Shown one piece after another: positions 1 to 10,266 of a stretch of DNA of 64,000 nucleotides. The stretch is from Asterias amurensis (Eukaryota; Echinodermata; Asteroidea; Forcipulatida; Asteriidae): the NCBI RefSeq assembly GCF_032118995.1, contig NC_092661.1, forward strand, positions 14,863,506 to 14,927,505. The letters run 5' to 3'. The notes under the pieces were generated by a model, which was given only the letters and a program-made list of their open reading frames with translations, was not told the origin of the DNA and made no database searches. Position 1 is the stretch's first letter. Each line of letters starts with the position of its first letter. The position numbers and the translations under genes are program-made.

Positions 1-36
1 TCTTTGACAATTACCAATAATGTCCAGGGTCTTTAG
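1..36 (+). mobile_element. MITE-1 right end, cut by window edge
   Basis: The first bases match the right terminus of the window's commonest MITE (ending in a form of ACCAATAGTGTCCA then CTTTA). The rest of the copy lies outside the window. Confidence 0.6.
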
Positions 37-327
37 TGAGCTGAAATATCTCTTATGATTTGTGGATTTGCTTTCAAAGAGTTAAACTTTCATTTTTTGT
101 TTTTACTTTTTATATTTGGGTAACATTTCTACAAGTTCTGGCTAATTGTTTTTTTATTTCAATTACGGCTTTCCATGGTTTTCCAACCTCGGTTGGCTGT
201 ATATTTGAAGGTTGTCATCCTTTTCCCCATTCCCCATTATGTGAATGGATATTGCATGTCTAGACCGTTTTTATAAACGTTTTTCTCGGCAGACTGAACC
301 CTGTCACACGAGGCAACTTACATTCTA

Positions 328-460
328 GGGGTGGATTTCACAAAGAGTTAAGACTAGTCCTGTCTCTAGTAAGGACAAGTTACTTGTGCTAACTTAGGAC
401 TAGCTATACGTTTTTCATATCTCCTAGGACTAGTCCTAACTCTTTGTGAAAATCGACCCC
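328..460. mobile_element. foldback element, AGGACTAGTCC type
   Basis: Inverted repeat whose arms begin GGGGTGGATTTCACAAAGAG and end with the complementary CTCTTTGTGAAAATCGACCCC-like sequence. The centre carries several GGACTAG motifs. Diverged relatives lie near 8,170, 44,590, 45,400 and 51,840. Confidence 0.6.
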
Positions 461-1151
461 AGGCAACCTCAAAGAAGAAAAGCCATTAAAATTTTAATGT
501 TCACATACTTTTATAGGGGAGTGCAAGACATTATTTGAAAATGACTCATGTGCTACTTAATAAGTGGTCCTGTAGCATGCACTGCGGTTGGTTGCCTCCA
601 AGTTCCCTGTAAAAGTTGCCTTGTGGGACAAGGCCTTAAGGTTTAAAGCACATTTTCATCATTTGTCTTGCCCTCTTGGTATCTTTTTTATCTCTCTTGG
701 GTGTACTTTTTATGAACTTTTATGAGAGAAATGAAATAAACGAATGTCAAGGAAACCATCCGCATTTGTTTGGAACCAAATCAACTCAGAACAAGCTGCA
801 AAACTTCCCCCTATGAGGAAAAGTCTAAACAATTTTAATTTTTTTTTCCTAAATTGCAAAATGGCAGTCCAATATTTCTGGCTTGGACTTCAAGTTGCCA
901 AGACGTTGAGCAGGAAACATCTAACGATATTTGGTACCAAAAAACCACGTCTGTTAGCAGTAGCCGGATACGATAAAAAAAATCAGCCCTTTTTGAATCC
1001 ACGCCCTCTGCTACTGAAATGGCTCAGGCACGCTAGGCCCCACGGTTGTTTTTGACAGTAATTACGCGTACATGCTCAGGGTTTCAGACGAGAGAACGGA
1101 GCCCAAAGCCGCATCCAAAGCCGAAGCCGAGAATGTTCATTATTTATTCAC

Positions 1152-1158
1152 ATATAAA
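1152..1158 (+). promoter_or_regulatory. TATA-like box of gene A
   Basis: ATATAAA lies 115 bp before the chosen ATG, inside a block conserved in front of all five paralogues. The position is conserved while the upstream reading frames are not. Inferred core promoter; start of transcription not known. Confidence 0.5.
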
Positions 1159-1266
1159 CCAGCACAACATTCAAGAAGAGACACTTCATTTCTTAAACTC
1201 CCTAACAGTCAAACTACGGCCAGAGTTGTTCTTTTCTACTGGACTGTTCTTGACTCCACACCAAAA

Positions 1267-4200
1267 ATGGCGTTGTGTTGGTGTGCTCTTGTCATCGCCT
1301 TCGCCGTGTTTTTGCCGTTTTTGACGGCAGCTGGTTTTATCGACACACCCGGCAATGTGACTGTTCATGTCGGTGAAACTGCCATTCTGCAATGCTCGGT
1401 GGATACTAACAACTTTCAAAAGTTTATGATAATGAGATGGTACAAGTCAACGATACACGACGGTTTTTATGTTGCGGTTGGCGAGTCTGTTCGGGCGAAA
1501 GGAATCGGTGCAGGAAAATACTCTCTGGACACCAGTAACGTCGGTGGTGTCTTTTCATATAACCTAACGATCACCAAAGCAGAAGTCGCTGACTCTGGCC
1601 AGTACCAATGTGGGGCTACTGACCGAGACGGGACAAGGCGCACGGAACCCGGCAGTCTCACTGTCACGGTGCAAGAAACTAACAACAAAACTATGAATTG
1701 CAGTATCTACCCCGAGGCCCCAACTCTCGGGCAGACCGTCACCTTCTCTTGCATCGCTCCAAGAGGCATCTCCCCTGACATGCTGACGTGGTGGATGGAC
1801 GGTACGGTTCAGATCCAACCAGAGGCCAACCTGACCAATGAACACGGCATCTCGTTTGTCAAGACTCTTGCCGAAGCGGACAACTTTGCTGAGTTCACCT
1901 GCCTGGTTGGGTCATCATTTCACGGAACACGGAACGGCATGAACTGCAGAGTGACACCTCTTGCTGTGCCCATACGGGCCGTAGTCACCCCGAGCGTCCT
2001 GAACGCGGCCATTGCGGGCAATGCGACGTTCCGATGCCGTGGAACGGCCATCCCATCGGTGCAGAGGTATCGATGGCTGTACGGATCGGGAGATAGTACC
2101 ATCAAGATAGCTGAGAGCAAGGGAAGGTTTTCTGTTGTGAATAACGGAGACTCATCTACTTTTACCATCACGAGGCTAACTGCAGAGGACAACAACATGA
2201 TGGTGCGTTGCGTCGTCAGGAATGTAATAACGAAGACGTTCGACTTGGCAGAACTACACGTATCAACAACTCAAGCAGAGATCACAAGTCAACAGAAAAC
2301 AACCCCTTCAACCCAACTCCATGAAGTCTCTTCACTCAGTACTACGAACCAAGACAGAACATCGGGGACTAGTGGGACTTTTAGCTCGGCGGAACTACAC
2401 TTATCAACAACCCAAATCCCGACTCAACAGCCAACAACCCCGGTAGCAAAGACTGATGGGGTCTCTTCACTGAGTACTACGATCGCCAGAAACCAAGACA
2501 GAACATCAGGGACTAGTGGGACTTTTAGCTCGGCGAAACTACACTTATCAACAACCCAAATCCCGACTCAACAGGCAACAACCCCGGCAGCAAAGACTGA
2601 TGAGGTCTCTTCACTGAATACTACGATCGCCAGAAACCAAGAGAGAACATCGGGGACTAGTGGGACTTTTAGCTCGGCGGAACTACACTTATCAACAACC
2701 ATCCTGTCAACAACCCAAATCCCGCCTCAACAGCCAACAACCCCGGCAGCAAAGACTGATGAAGTCTCTTCACTCAGTACTACGATCGCCAGAAACCAAG
2801 AGAGAACATCAGGGACTAGTGGGACTTTTAGATCGGCGCAACTACAAAAATCAGCAAACCAAGTGGAGTTCAAGAGTCAAGAGACAACAACCCCTTCAAC
2901 CCAACTCCATGAAGTCTCTTCACTCAGTACTACGATCGCAAGAAACCAAGACAGAACATCGGGGACTAGTGGGACTTTTAGCTCGGCGGAACTACACTTA
3001 TCAACAACCATCCTGTCAACAACCCAAATCCCGACTCAACAGCCAACAACCCCGGCAGCAAAGACTGATGGGGTCTCTCCACTCAGTACTACGATCCCCA
3101 GAAACCAAGACACAACATCGGGGACTAGTGGGACTTTTAGCTCGGCGGAACCACACTTATCAACAACCCAAATCCCAACTCAACAGCCAACAACCCCGGC
3201 AGCAAAGACTGATGAAGTCTCTTCACTTAGTACTACGATCGCCAGAAACAAAGACAGAACATCAGGGACTAGTGGGACTTTTAGCTCGGCGGAACTACAC
3301 TTATCAACAACCCAAATCCCGACTCAACAGCCAACAACCCCGGCAGCAAAGACTGATGAGGTCTCTTCACTCAGTACTACGATCGCCACAAATCAAAACA
3401 GCACGTCGGGGACTACGGACACTTTTAGCTCTGCAGAACTAAACGTATCAACAACCCAAATCCCAACTCAACAGCCAACAACCCCTGCAGCAAAGACTGA
3501 TGAAGTCTCTTCACTCAGTACTATGATCGCCACAAATCAAAACAGCACGTCGGGTACAACGGGGACTTTTAGCTCGGCGGAACTACACTTATCAACAACC
3601 CAAATCCCAACTCAACAGCCAACAACCCCGGCAGCAAAGACTGATGAGGTCTCCTCACTCAGTACTACGATCGCCAGAAACCAAGACAGCACGTCGGGGA
3701 CAACGGGGACTTTTAGCTCTGCAGAACTAAACTTAACAACAAATCAACTTGAGATCACGGGTCAACAGACAACACCCCCAGCATCCCACCAGACTGTTGA
3801 AGTTTCTACAATGAGCACTACAATCGCCACGACATTTCAAGACACGACTGAGACCAAGCCCATCTCGCAGCCAGCCATGAAATCCACGCAAGATGGGGCA
3901 ATAGAAACCACACAAAACCACACGACTGCGGAAAATCATTATAATGGTGTAACAACTTATCCGACAGAGAAGAGCCCATCTGAAAACGGACGTAGAACCG
4001 CACACCGTGCTTCCTCTGCAGTGTTCAGCCTTCTGTCCCTCTGTGCCCTGCTCGTCGTCGGGGCGACAGTGTACATGTTCGTAGTCTACACGAAGAAGAG
4101 AGATACCGCAGTTTGTGGTAGGAGGCTCTGGAGCAAATCACAGAGGCTGTCGATTTTGAGCAATTCGCACCACGACAAGGCTTTGGGAGACTCGGTTCGG

Positions 4201-4521
4201 CTGAAAACAATCAAGGTGATGGTTAACACAACCACTCCAGAGTGGATGTTCCGCGTTCACGACGTGACAAACGAAGACGCAGCCCAAGACGAAAACGCCA
4301 CCACCGGTGACATCCCTTCACCAGTCGTGACGTCAGACGATGGGAGACAAGATGGCGACGAGATGGACGCGTTATACGCTAAGCCAGATCGGATGAAGAA
4401 GAACAACAAGAATCACCCTAGCAGCCCCCAAGCCGACGGCTCCGACACGCATCTGCCACTGGAGAGCCCGCCCTCTGCCGTCGCCGAACACCCCCTCTCC
4501 GTTGAGACCTACGCCGTTTAG
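1267..4521 (+). CDS. Gene A: three-Ig, mucin-stalk, single-pass membrane receptor
   Basis: Single open frame of 1084 residues with no intron. A signal peptide (MALCWCALV..., residues 1 to about 22) is followed by Ig1 (Cys43-Cys115, Trp58, DSGQYQC), Ig2 (Cys162-Cys212, Trp175, extra cysteines 145 and 227) and Ig3 (Cys257-Cys315, Trp270). Residues about 335-860 are a Thr/Ser/Pro-rich stalk of about ten or eleven units of 48 residues (core TTQIPTQQPTTPAAKTDEV). One membrane helix spans 919-941, followed by KK and a cytoplasmic tail of about 140 residues containing ALYAKP. The open frame runs upstream to 1072, but the ATG at 1267 is used because it is the conserved start of the signal peptide in every paralogue while the upstream frame is not conserved. 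The C-terminus ends ETYAV, shorter than in C, D and E. It also lacks their CMNEC juxtamembrane cassette. Likely a cell-surface recognition receptor with an O-glycosylated stalk (inference). I do not recognise a named family. Confidence 0.9.
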   Translation: MALCWCALVIAFAVFLPFLTAAGFIDTPGNVTVHVGETAILQCSVDTNNFQKFMIMRWYKSTIHDGFYVAVGESVRAKGIGAGKYSLDTSNVGGVFSYNLTITKAEVADSGQYQCGATDRDGTRRTEPGSLTVTVQETNNKTMNCSIYPEAPTLGQTVTFSCIAPRGISPDMLTWWMDGTVQIQPEANLTNEHGISFVKTLAEADNFAEFTCLVGSSFHGTRNGMNCRVTPLAVPIRAVVTPSVLNAAIAGNATFRCRGTAIPSVQRYRWLYGSGDSTIKIAESKGRFSVVNNGDSSTFTITRLTAEDNNMMVRCVVRNVITKTFDLAELHVSTTQAEITSQQKTTPSTQLHEVSSLSTTNQDRTSGTSGTFSSAELHLSTTQIPTQQPTTPVAKTDGVSSLSTTIARNQDRTSGTSGTFSSAKLHLSTTQIPTQQATTPAAKTDEVSSLNTTIARNQERTSGTSGTFSSAELHLSTTILSTTQIPPQQPTTPAAKTDEVSSLSTTIARNQERTSGTSGTFRSAQLQKSANQVEFKSQETTTPSTQLHEVSSLSTTIARNQDRTSGTSGTFSSAELHLSTTILSTTQIPTQQPTTPAAKTDGVSPLSTTIPRNQDTTSGTSGTFSSAEPHLSTTQIPTQQPTTPAAKTDEVSSLSTTIARNKDRTSGTSGTFSSAELHLSTTQIPTQQPTTPAAKTDEVSSLSTTIATNQNSTSGTTDTFSSAELNVSTTQIPTQQPTTPAAKTDEVSSLSTMIATNQNSTSGTTGTFSSAELHLSTTQIPTQQPTTPAAKTDEVSSLSTTIARNQDSTSGTTGTFSSAELNLTTNQLEITGQQTTPPASHQTVEVSTMSTTIATTFQDTTETKPISQPAMKSTQDGAIETTQNHTTAENHYNGVTTYPTEKSPSENGRRTAHRASSAVFSLLSLCALLVVGATVYMFVVYTKKRDTAVCGRRLWSKSQRLSILSNSHHDKALGDSVRLKTIKVMVNTTTPEWMFRVHDVTNEDAAQDENATTGDIPSPVVTSDDGRQDGDEMDALYAKPDRMKKNNKNHPSSPQADGSDTHLPLESPPSAVAEHPLSVETYAV
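2270..3790 (+). repeat. 144-bp coding tandem repeat, gene A stalk
   Basis: About ten units of 144 bp (48 codons), each starting near ACTTTTAGCTCGGCGGAACT. Some units carry a 5-codon duplication (ILSTT). Because 144 is a multiple of three, the other frames also stay open across the array, which explains a spurious 260-codon frame here. Confidence 0.9.
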
Positions 4522-4550
4522 CCGATGTTTCCACGTGACTGTGAGTTGCC

Positions 4551-4754
4551 CCAAGACGATAAAGCTCGATATTGGATAGTGCATGCGCTCAGTTGTAACT
4601 CGCTAAAGCGCGCCCTCCTATGATTGGTTTGTGGGGCAAGACTAGTCTCCGGCGTACTGGCGAGCTACCCCACAAACCAGTCATAGGAGGGCGCGTTTTA
4701 GCGAGTTACAACTGAGCGCAGTACACTATCCAATATCGAGCTTTATCGTCTTGG
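4551..4754. repeat. foldback (near-perfect inverted repeat) just after gene A
   Basis: Arms of about 85-90 bp begin CCAAGACGATAAAGCTCGAT and return as its complement at the far end, around a short centre near 4,645. It starts 30 bp after the stop codon of gene A, so it probably lies in the 3' UTR, where it would form a long RNA hairpin. Confidence 0.8.
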
Positions 4755-4784
4755 AGCAAGACTAGACAGTGAGCTGCATGGACT

Positions 4785-5000
4785 CTAAACTGGTCCCTTG
4801 TCTTCATCTGCATTGAAAGACAGGTATTTGTTTTACAAACCAGTGATGTCATTGGGACACAATGATTTCATTGGATAAACGTGCAGTGACGTCATATTTC
4901 CTCATCTGTGTGTTGATTGGTCCGAAGTAAACGGGGTGTAGCTGACAATCACCTCGGACCAATCAAAACACATATTTTGGAAAGCTTACTTTCTGTTGTC
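4785..5000. repeat. dispersed gene-3'-flank repeat
   Basis: Contains AAACTGGTCCC..GTCTT..GAAAGACAGGTA and a later inverted pair around GATTGGTCCGAAGTAAAC / ACCTCGGACCAATCAAAAC. The block recurs behind C, D and E and, diverged, near 16,990-17,200 and 54,360-54,530. At 4942-4950 (CTGACAATC) it shows the empty site of the 225-bp element found behind C, D and E. Confidence 0.7.
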
Positions 5001-5326
5001 CGCATGCAATGTACATGAGCCAAGTTCGAGCTGCGACCATTTTCCAACAACTACTCATTGTTCCTGCATGATTACACGTATGAAAAAAATCCGGGGTACC
5101 AGGCAAAATCGCCCAATGGTCGATAATAGATCGTTATCATGGTGTAGCCATCTTGAATTTCTCCCATTGATATCAATGTTTCCAAACCGAGGCTGGAAGA
5201 ACAAAATAGTCTGGTACCTTTTTTGCAAAATTTTAATTCGCATTCATTATTGCTATTTGATACGAGGAACATGACCAAGATGGAGGCAGCATGATAAAGG
5301 TCTATTGCTGGAACTTGCTCAATGTT

Positions 5327-5582
5327 AAATGGTGTTTGAAGCTTTGCATGGTGTGGAGAATAAGAGCATAAATATAAATATTAATAGTAAACTTGCGGGT
5401 ACAACCATGGGTGAAAACTCTTTGGAGGGAGTGGTGGCTCTGAACAGAGCCGGTTTGGTCTCGACGTTTCGAAGACGAGCAGAGTATACTGTTCGAAACG
5501 TCGAGACCAAACCGGCTCTTGTCAGAGCCACGGTTGTACCCGCAAGTTTACTGTTAATATTTATATGTATAGTTGCTTTTGT
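5327..5582. mobile_element. 256-bp foldback insertion with 8-bp direct repeats
   Basis: Flanked by TCAATGTT at 5319-5326 and 5583-5590. The same site is uninterrupted behind C (23159-23166), D and E, so this is an insertion into the gene A flank. Inside, arms of about 100 bp (GTAAACTTGCGGGTACAACC and complement) fold back. Related fragments lie at 15,960-16,065 and 38,865-39,025. The 8-bp repeat suggests a hAT-type element, but the outer ends are not clean inverted repeats. Confidence 0.65.
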
Positions 5583-5869
5583 TCAATGTTGTTGTTACTA
5601 GTTCCCGGTTTGAATGTGTTGCGGATTGGGTTTTTTAGTATATTCATTATTAGGCATTACTATTTTAAACGAGCGAATTTATTATTATTATAATTATGTG
5701 TATAGGACTATTGCTATTCAGAAGTATATTCGGAAGTTTAAAGAGCAACGAGGGGTTTTGGCTTGAGTAAGAAACTACGTTGCAACACTTTTTGAAATGA
5801 TCCTCCAATGGGGCAGATGATCATGAGCCCGGATAGACAAAATATGGATTTTGGGCTTTCTTCCCCCCT

Positions 5870-6231
5870 TTAAAGGATTTGGGTACTTTTGTAAAGGGTT
5901 CATAGATTTACATTTAACTTACAGGGTTTGAAGATAATGATAGTGGAAAGCTTCCCTTCAAATATTATTTACTTAGGTGCTGTAGTTTTTGAGAAATGAG
6001 TAGAACAATGTCATGAAAATACGTTTGTAAATGCTTATAATTTTCGTCCCATGAGACGAAAATTATTTTCATGACATAGTTTTACTCATTTCCCCAAAAC
6101 TACAGCACCTCAGCACGTAATATTTTCAGTGAAGCTTTCTACTATCGGTGTATCTTCAAACTGTGTAAGTTTTGTGTAAATCTGTGGACATTGTGCTTTT
6201 TTGTCCTACAAAAAGTACATACACCCTTTAA
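5870..6231. mobile_element. TTAA-flanked MITE, AGGATTTGGGTAC type
   Basis: TTAA at both ends (5870 and 6228). The interior is a long imperfect inverted repeat (GGTTTGAAGATAATGATAGT and its complement near 6,150). Second copy at 48,992-49,221 and a partial third at 49,962-50,338. Confidence 0.7.
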
Positions 6232-6262
6232 ATACGGAGCATTAATTGCATAACGGCATTAT

Positions 6263-6600
6263 TAAAAACACTGGACACTATTGATAATTGTCAAAGACTG
6301 TATGCATACCACAACAAACCTGTGAAAATTTGAGCTCAATTGGTCGTCGAAGTTGCGAGATGAAAAAAAAACACCTTGTCACACGAAGTTGTGTGCTTTC
6401 AGATTCTTGATTTCGAGACCCCAAATTCTAAATCTGAGGTCTCAAAATCAAACTCGCGGAAAATTACTTCTTTCTCTAAAACTACGTCACTTCAGAGGGA
6501 GCCATTTTTCACAATGTTTTATACTATCAACCTCTCCCCATTACTCCTTATCAAGTAAGGTTTATTTTGAGTAATTACCAATATTGTCCACTGCCTTTAA
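6263..6600 (-). mobile_element. MITE-1 copy
   Basis: Bounded by TTAA at both ends. Right terminus comes first (ACACTGGACACTATTG), so the copy is reversed. The central palindromic GAGACC...GGTCTC segment is present. Confidence 0.85.
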
Positions 6601-7786
6601 TAACGTAGCCTCATCTCAAGCCAGAAATCGGGAGTATTACAGTACTAAACCCCTCACTGTGGTGTAAAACAAAATAATGCTGACATGCCTTCATTATCTG
6701 GTCGCCATCTTCTTTCTCTTATGTACCAACAAAAGTTGATCTTCCCCAAAATGAGGCTGGAAAGAGACAAGTTGATACCATTAAAGATGCTATGTCAGAT
6801 ATTTGGCCCCAAACATTAAAAAATAGATTTTTTTTCAGTGAATGGTAATTCAAAGAGTATCACCCGCTCTAACGAAAACAAGTTTAACTTTTACTTTTAA
6901 TGGTTAGGAACCATGACAAAAATTAAAAACGTTTCTGATAAAACACATAAAAAATTGGTCACGCGATATGTTGTCGGGATCCCGACAAAAACTAATTTTG
7001 AGCACTTTATTTCACTGCTACTAATAATTGGCGGACTTTTTCGAGTAATAGCTCAAATGAAAGCTCGTAACTTTCTCGACCCCCATCAAAATACCTATTG
7101 AATTTTAAATCAAAACCTTTGGGTCAAATCAGCCAAAAATCTGACATAGCATCTTTAAATACAAAACTAATGTGCATAGGATTTGAGGCGTTGCATGGTG
7201 AGGTATCAATATATATTTGGTTTGCTGTAACACCATGTGTGTATCTACTTGCATAAAGTTTGTTCTTAGAGAACTGTCTTTCGTTATTCTACTCCTGCGG
7301 AGTATATTAATCGGATGTTCGGGAGACTTCTCAGATATGAAAAGAACTGTCCTGCTTTTTAACTATTACCCGGGCGGAAGGTTTAGACAATTACCTGGGA
7401 CTACTACTTTAGCTTATGGGATCGTAATTAAAGCTTAGGATCGTGATTAACTCCACTACCACGGAGTCAGTTCTTGGATTGGTCTCAACTTTCGACTAGC
7501 TTAATCGTCAGGAGATAGTGTATAAATACGTTATTAAGGAAGTATTGAGCAATTTGGCTACAATGTGATAACAGTAATTTGACCTTTCATAAATTACGCT
7601 TAATATTACATTGTATACAGAGATTGGAAAAATGCCCATCCATTTGGAAATTGTGTGGCATGTTACTTAAGATCGTGCCTTTTCCTTTTAAACTTGCCAA
7701 TCTAGTTTCGGTTGGATTCGGGTTCTTTAGTGTGTATATCTATTAGAACTGCAAAGGTCGTGGGTTCATAAAAATTGTAATGAACT
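6601..7786. other. intergenic duplicated flank, no gene seen
   Basis: No credible coding region. Parts match the flank behind E (36,420-37,200). The segment from 7437 onwards matches the sequence that directly follows the truncated 3' end of gene B (13,036 onwards). The AT-rich stretch contains only short random frames. Confidence 0.7.
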
Positions 7787-8168
7787 TTAAAGACACTGGA
7801 CACTATTGGTAATTGTCAAAGACCAGTCTTCTTACTTGGTGTATCTCAACAAATGCATAAAATAAACAAACCTGTGAAAATTTAAGCTCAATTGGTCGTC
7901 GAAGTTGCGAGATATTAATGAAAGAAAAGACACCCTTCCCTTGTCACACGAAGTTGTGTGCTTTCAGATGCTTGATTTCGAGACCTCAAAATCTAATTCT
8001 GAGGTCTCGAAAGCAATTCGTGGAAAATTACTTCTTTCTCGAAAACTACGTTACTTCAGAGGGAGCCGTTTCTCGCAATGTTTTATCAACCTCTCCCCAT
8101 AACTCGTTACCAAGGTTTTATGCTAACAGTTATTTTAAGTAATTACCAAAAGTGTCCACTGCCTTTAA
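7787..8168 (-). mobile_element. MITE-1 copy
   Basis: TTAA at both ends, reversed orientation, full length with terminal AGACACTGGACACTATTGG and TGTCCACTGCCT. Confidence 0.9.
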
Positions 8169-8216
8169 AGGCCTAGGACTAGTCCTAAGTTAGGACTACC
8201 TTTGTGAAATCCACCC

Positions 8217-8375
8217 CTGGGTTCTTTTACATGCGTTACATAACACATGGGACCAACGGCTTAACGTCCCATCCGAAGACGAAGCATTGGTTAAGTGTCT
8301 GGCTTAGGGACACAAGTGTCACGGCTATGAATGCGATACTGCAATGGGATTCATTTGAAAGCCAAGAATAAACAA
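8217..8375 (-). mobile_element. SINE body fragment
   Basis: Reverse complement of the body of the tRNA-headed SINE at 53,237 (shared CGTCCCATCCGAAG, GACGAAGCATTGG and CACTGGGTTCTTTTAC). A longer copy lies at 18,068-18,455. Confidence 0.6.
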
Positions 8376-8939
8376 TGGGCCATATAAGTCCATTTGCAAG
8401 GGTCTGAAATTTTCACAAAGGCATTATCACAAAGCATTTTTTTAAACAAAATGTAACCTACACAAAAAACACCACTTGATGACTTTATTTTGAAGGGAGA
8501 AAAAGTACAGCAGCATTTTGGCAAGAAGGCAGGCCATGCTTGCTAAATGACATTTTATACGGCTGTTTGAGTATGCAAACACTCTCCATGCGAATATACT
8601 TTCTAAACAGCCGTTGCACTGTGCACGTTCACTTTGTTGGCAAAGTTTTTTTATCGGTGTACAGTCTTTACGCAAAGTCTTTAATTACAAACAAAAACAT
8701 TTTTAATAATTAGTTTTAGTATTCTAGTCGCTTTGAGCCCTACCAAACAAGTGTGACTGGCTCAATGGGCTACAGAAGTATTGTGCCTTGAGACTAGAAT
8801 CAGAAATAAAAGAAATGAACACTAAACAAAGAGTCTGACTTTATATCTAAGTAACCCGATATGTCAGCACATGGTCTAAACATTGATTTCCCTAATTTTA
8901 TATGTATATATCTGAAAGTTAAAATTATTCCTTTCGTTC

Positions 8940-9060
8940 AAAGCGCTCATGCCTTGTGGAACTCATTGCCTCTCTGTCGTTTGGCACCTATCTCTAATAT
9001 TCAACGCAGCACTCAACAGTTTTCTTCTTGATTCAACCCATACAACTCAAAGTTTTTAAC
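8940..9060 (+). mobile_element. LINE reverse-transcriptase C-terminus remnant, upstream of B
   Basis: One frame reads ALWNSLPLCRLAPIS, resembling the LWNSLP...F..L end of CR1/L2-like LINE reverse transcriptases. The same remnant precedes C (19,035), D (23,697) and E (31,140) as part of the duplicated unit. Confidence 0.4.
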
Positions 9061-9209
9061 TGTTTATATTATAATATTTTCCTTTTTTCCCCTGTGTACT
9101 AGCCTTTTATAAATGTTTTTATCGGCCGACTGAACTTTTAGGTTATAGGAAACGTTGTCTTCCTCAATCTTGCCTTCTCCATATCTTTTATATCTCTATT
9201 GTGTTTAAT

Positions 9210-9597
9210 TTTACAGGCAGTGGACTCTATTGGTAATTACACAAAATAATTATTAGCATAAAACCTTACTTTGTAAGGAGTAATGGGGAGAGGTTGGTGG
9301 TAAAAAACATTGTGAGAAACAGCTCCCTCTGAAGTAGAGTAGTTTTCGAGAAAGAAGTAATTTTCCACGAATTTGATTTTGAGACCTCAAGTTTAGAATT
9401 TGAGGTCTCGAAATCAAGCATCTGAAAGCACACGACTTCGCGTGACAAGGGTGATTTTTTCTTTCATAGTTATCTCGCAACTCCGACGACCAATCGAGCT
9501 CAAATTTTCACAGGTTTGTTATTTTATGCATATGTTGAGATACGGCAAGTAAGAAGACTGGTCTTTGACAATTACCAATAGTGTCCACTGGCTTTAA
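9210..9597 (+). mobile_element. MITE-1 copy in promoter flank of B
   Basis: Forward copy at the equivalent position to those before C, D and E, so inherited with the duplicated unit. In B alone, about 200 bp of the sequence before the MITE (from about 9,013) is repeated after it (about 9,598-9,800). Confidence 0.85.
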
Positions 9598-10266
9598 CAG
9601 TTTTCTTCTTGATTCAGCCCGTACAACTCAAAGTTTTTAACTGTTTATATTTTAATATTTTCCCTTTTCCCCCGTGTACCAGCCTTTTATAAATGTTTTT
9701 ATCGGCCGACTGAACCTTTAGGTTATAGGAAACGTTGTCTTCCTCAATCTTGCCTTCTCCATCATCTTTTTTTATCTCTATTTTGTTTAATTTTAACGAA
9801 CTTGTGGAGAGAAGAAAAAGAAATTGAACAAGCTGGGCCGCGTCCAACAATGTCACGTGAAACCATCCGCATTTGTTTGGAACCAAATCAACTCAGAACA
9901 AGCTGCAAAACTTCCCCTATGAGGAAAAGCCTAAACAATTTTTAATGTTTTTCCCGGATTGCGAACTGGCAGTTTATTATTTCTGGCTTGGAATTCAAGT
10001 TGCCAAGACATTGAGCAGGAAACATCGAACGATATTTGGTACCCAAACCAACATCTGTTAGCAGAAGCCGGATACAAAACAAAAATCCAAAAATCCAGCC
10101 CTTTTTGAATACACGACCTTGGCTCCATATATGGGTCAGGAGCTTGGCCCCGCGGTTGTTTTTGACAATAATATTATGCATACGTGCCCATAAGGGCTTC
10201 AGACGAGAGAACGGAGCCCGAAGCCGAATCCAAAGCCGAAGCCGAGAATGTTTATTATTTATTCAC

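Noticed and set aside
744-1055. Possible small upstream gene before A
   Set aside because: The matching DNA before B to E has no conserved ATG or frame, so it is treated as promoter flank.
1072-1266. Upstream 65-codon extension of gene A
   Set aside because: The block is conserved as DNA in all units, but frames differ and are interrupted. The signal peptide starts at the conserved ATG.
2660-3442. 260-codon plus-strand frame overlapping gene A
   Set aside because: It is the shifted frame of the 144-bp stalk repeat. The unit length is a multiple of three, so other frames stay open. It has no conserved start in the paralogues.
4360-4521. ITIM or ITAM in the receptor tail
   Set aside because: The tyrosines sit in ALYAKP and ETYAV/ETYDPD. 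Neither fits the I/V/L/S-x-Y-x-x-L/V consensus.
6353-6574. Recurrent 60-90 codon frames such as MCAFRWLISRPQ across the window
   Set aside because: They all fall in MITE-1 copies and differ in frame and ends. There is no sign of selection on protein.
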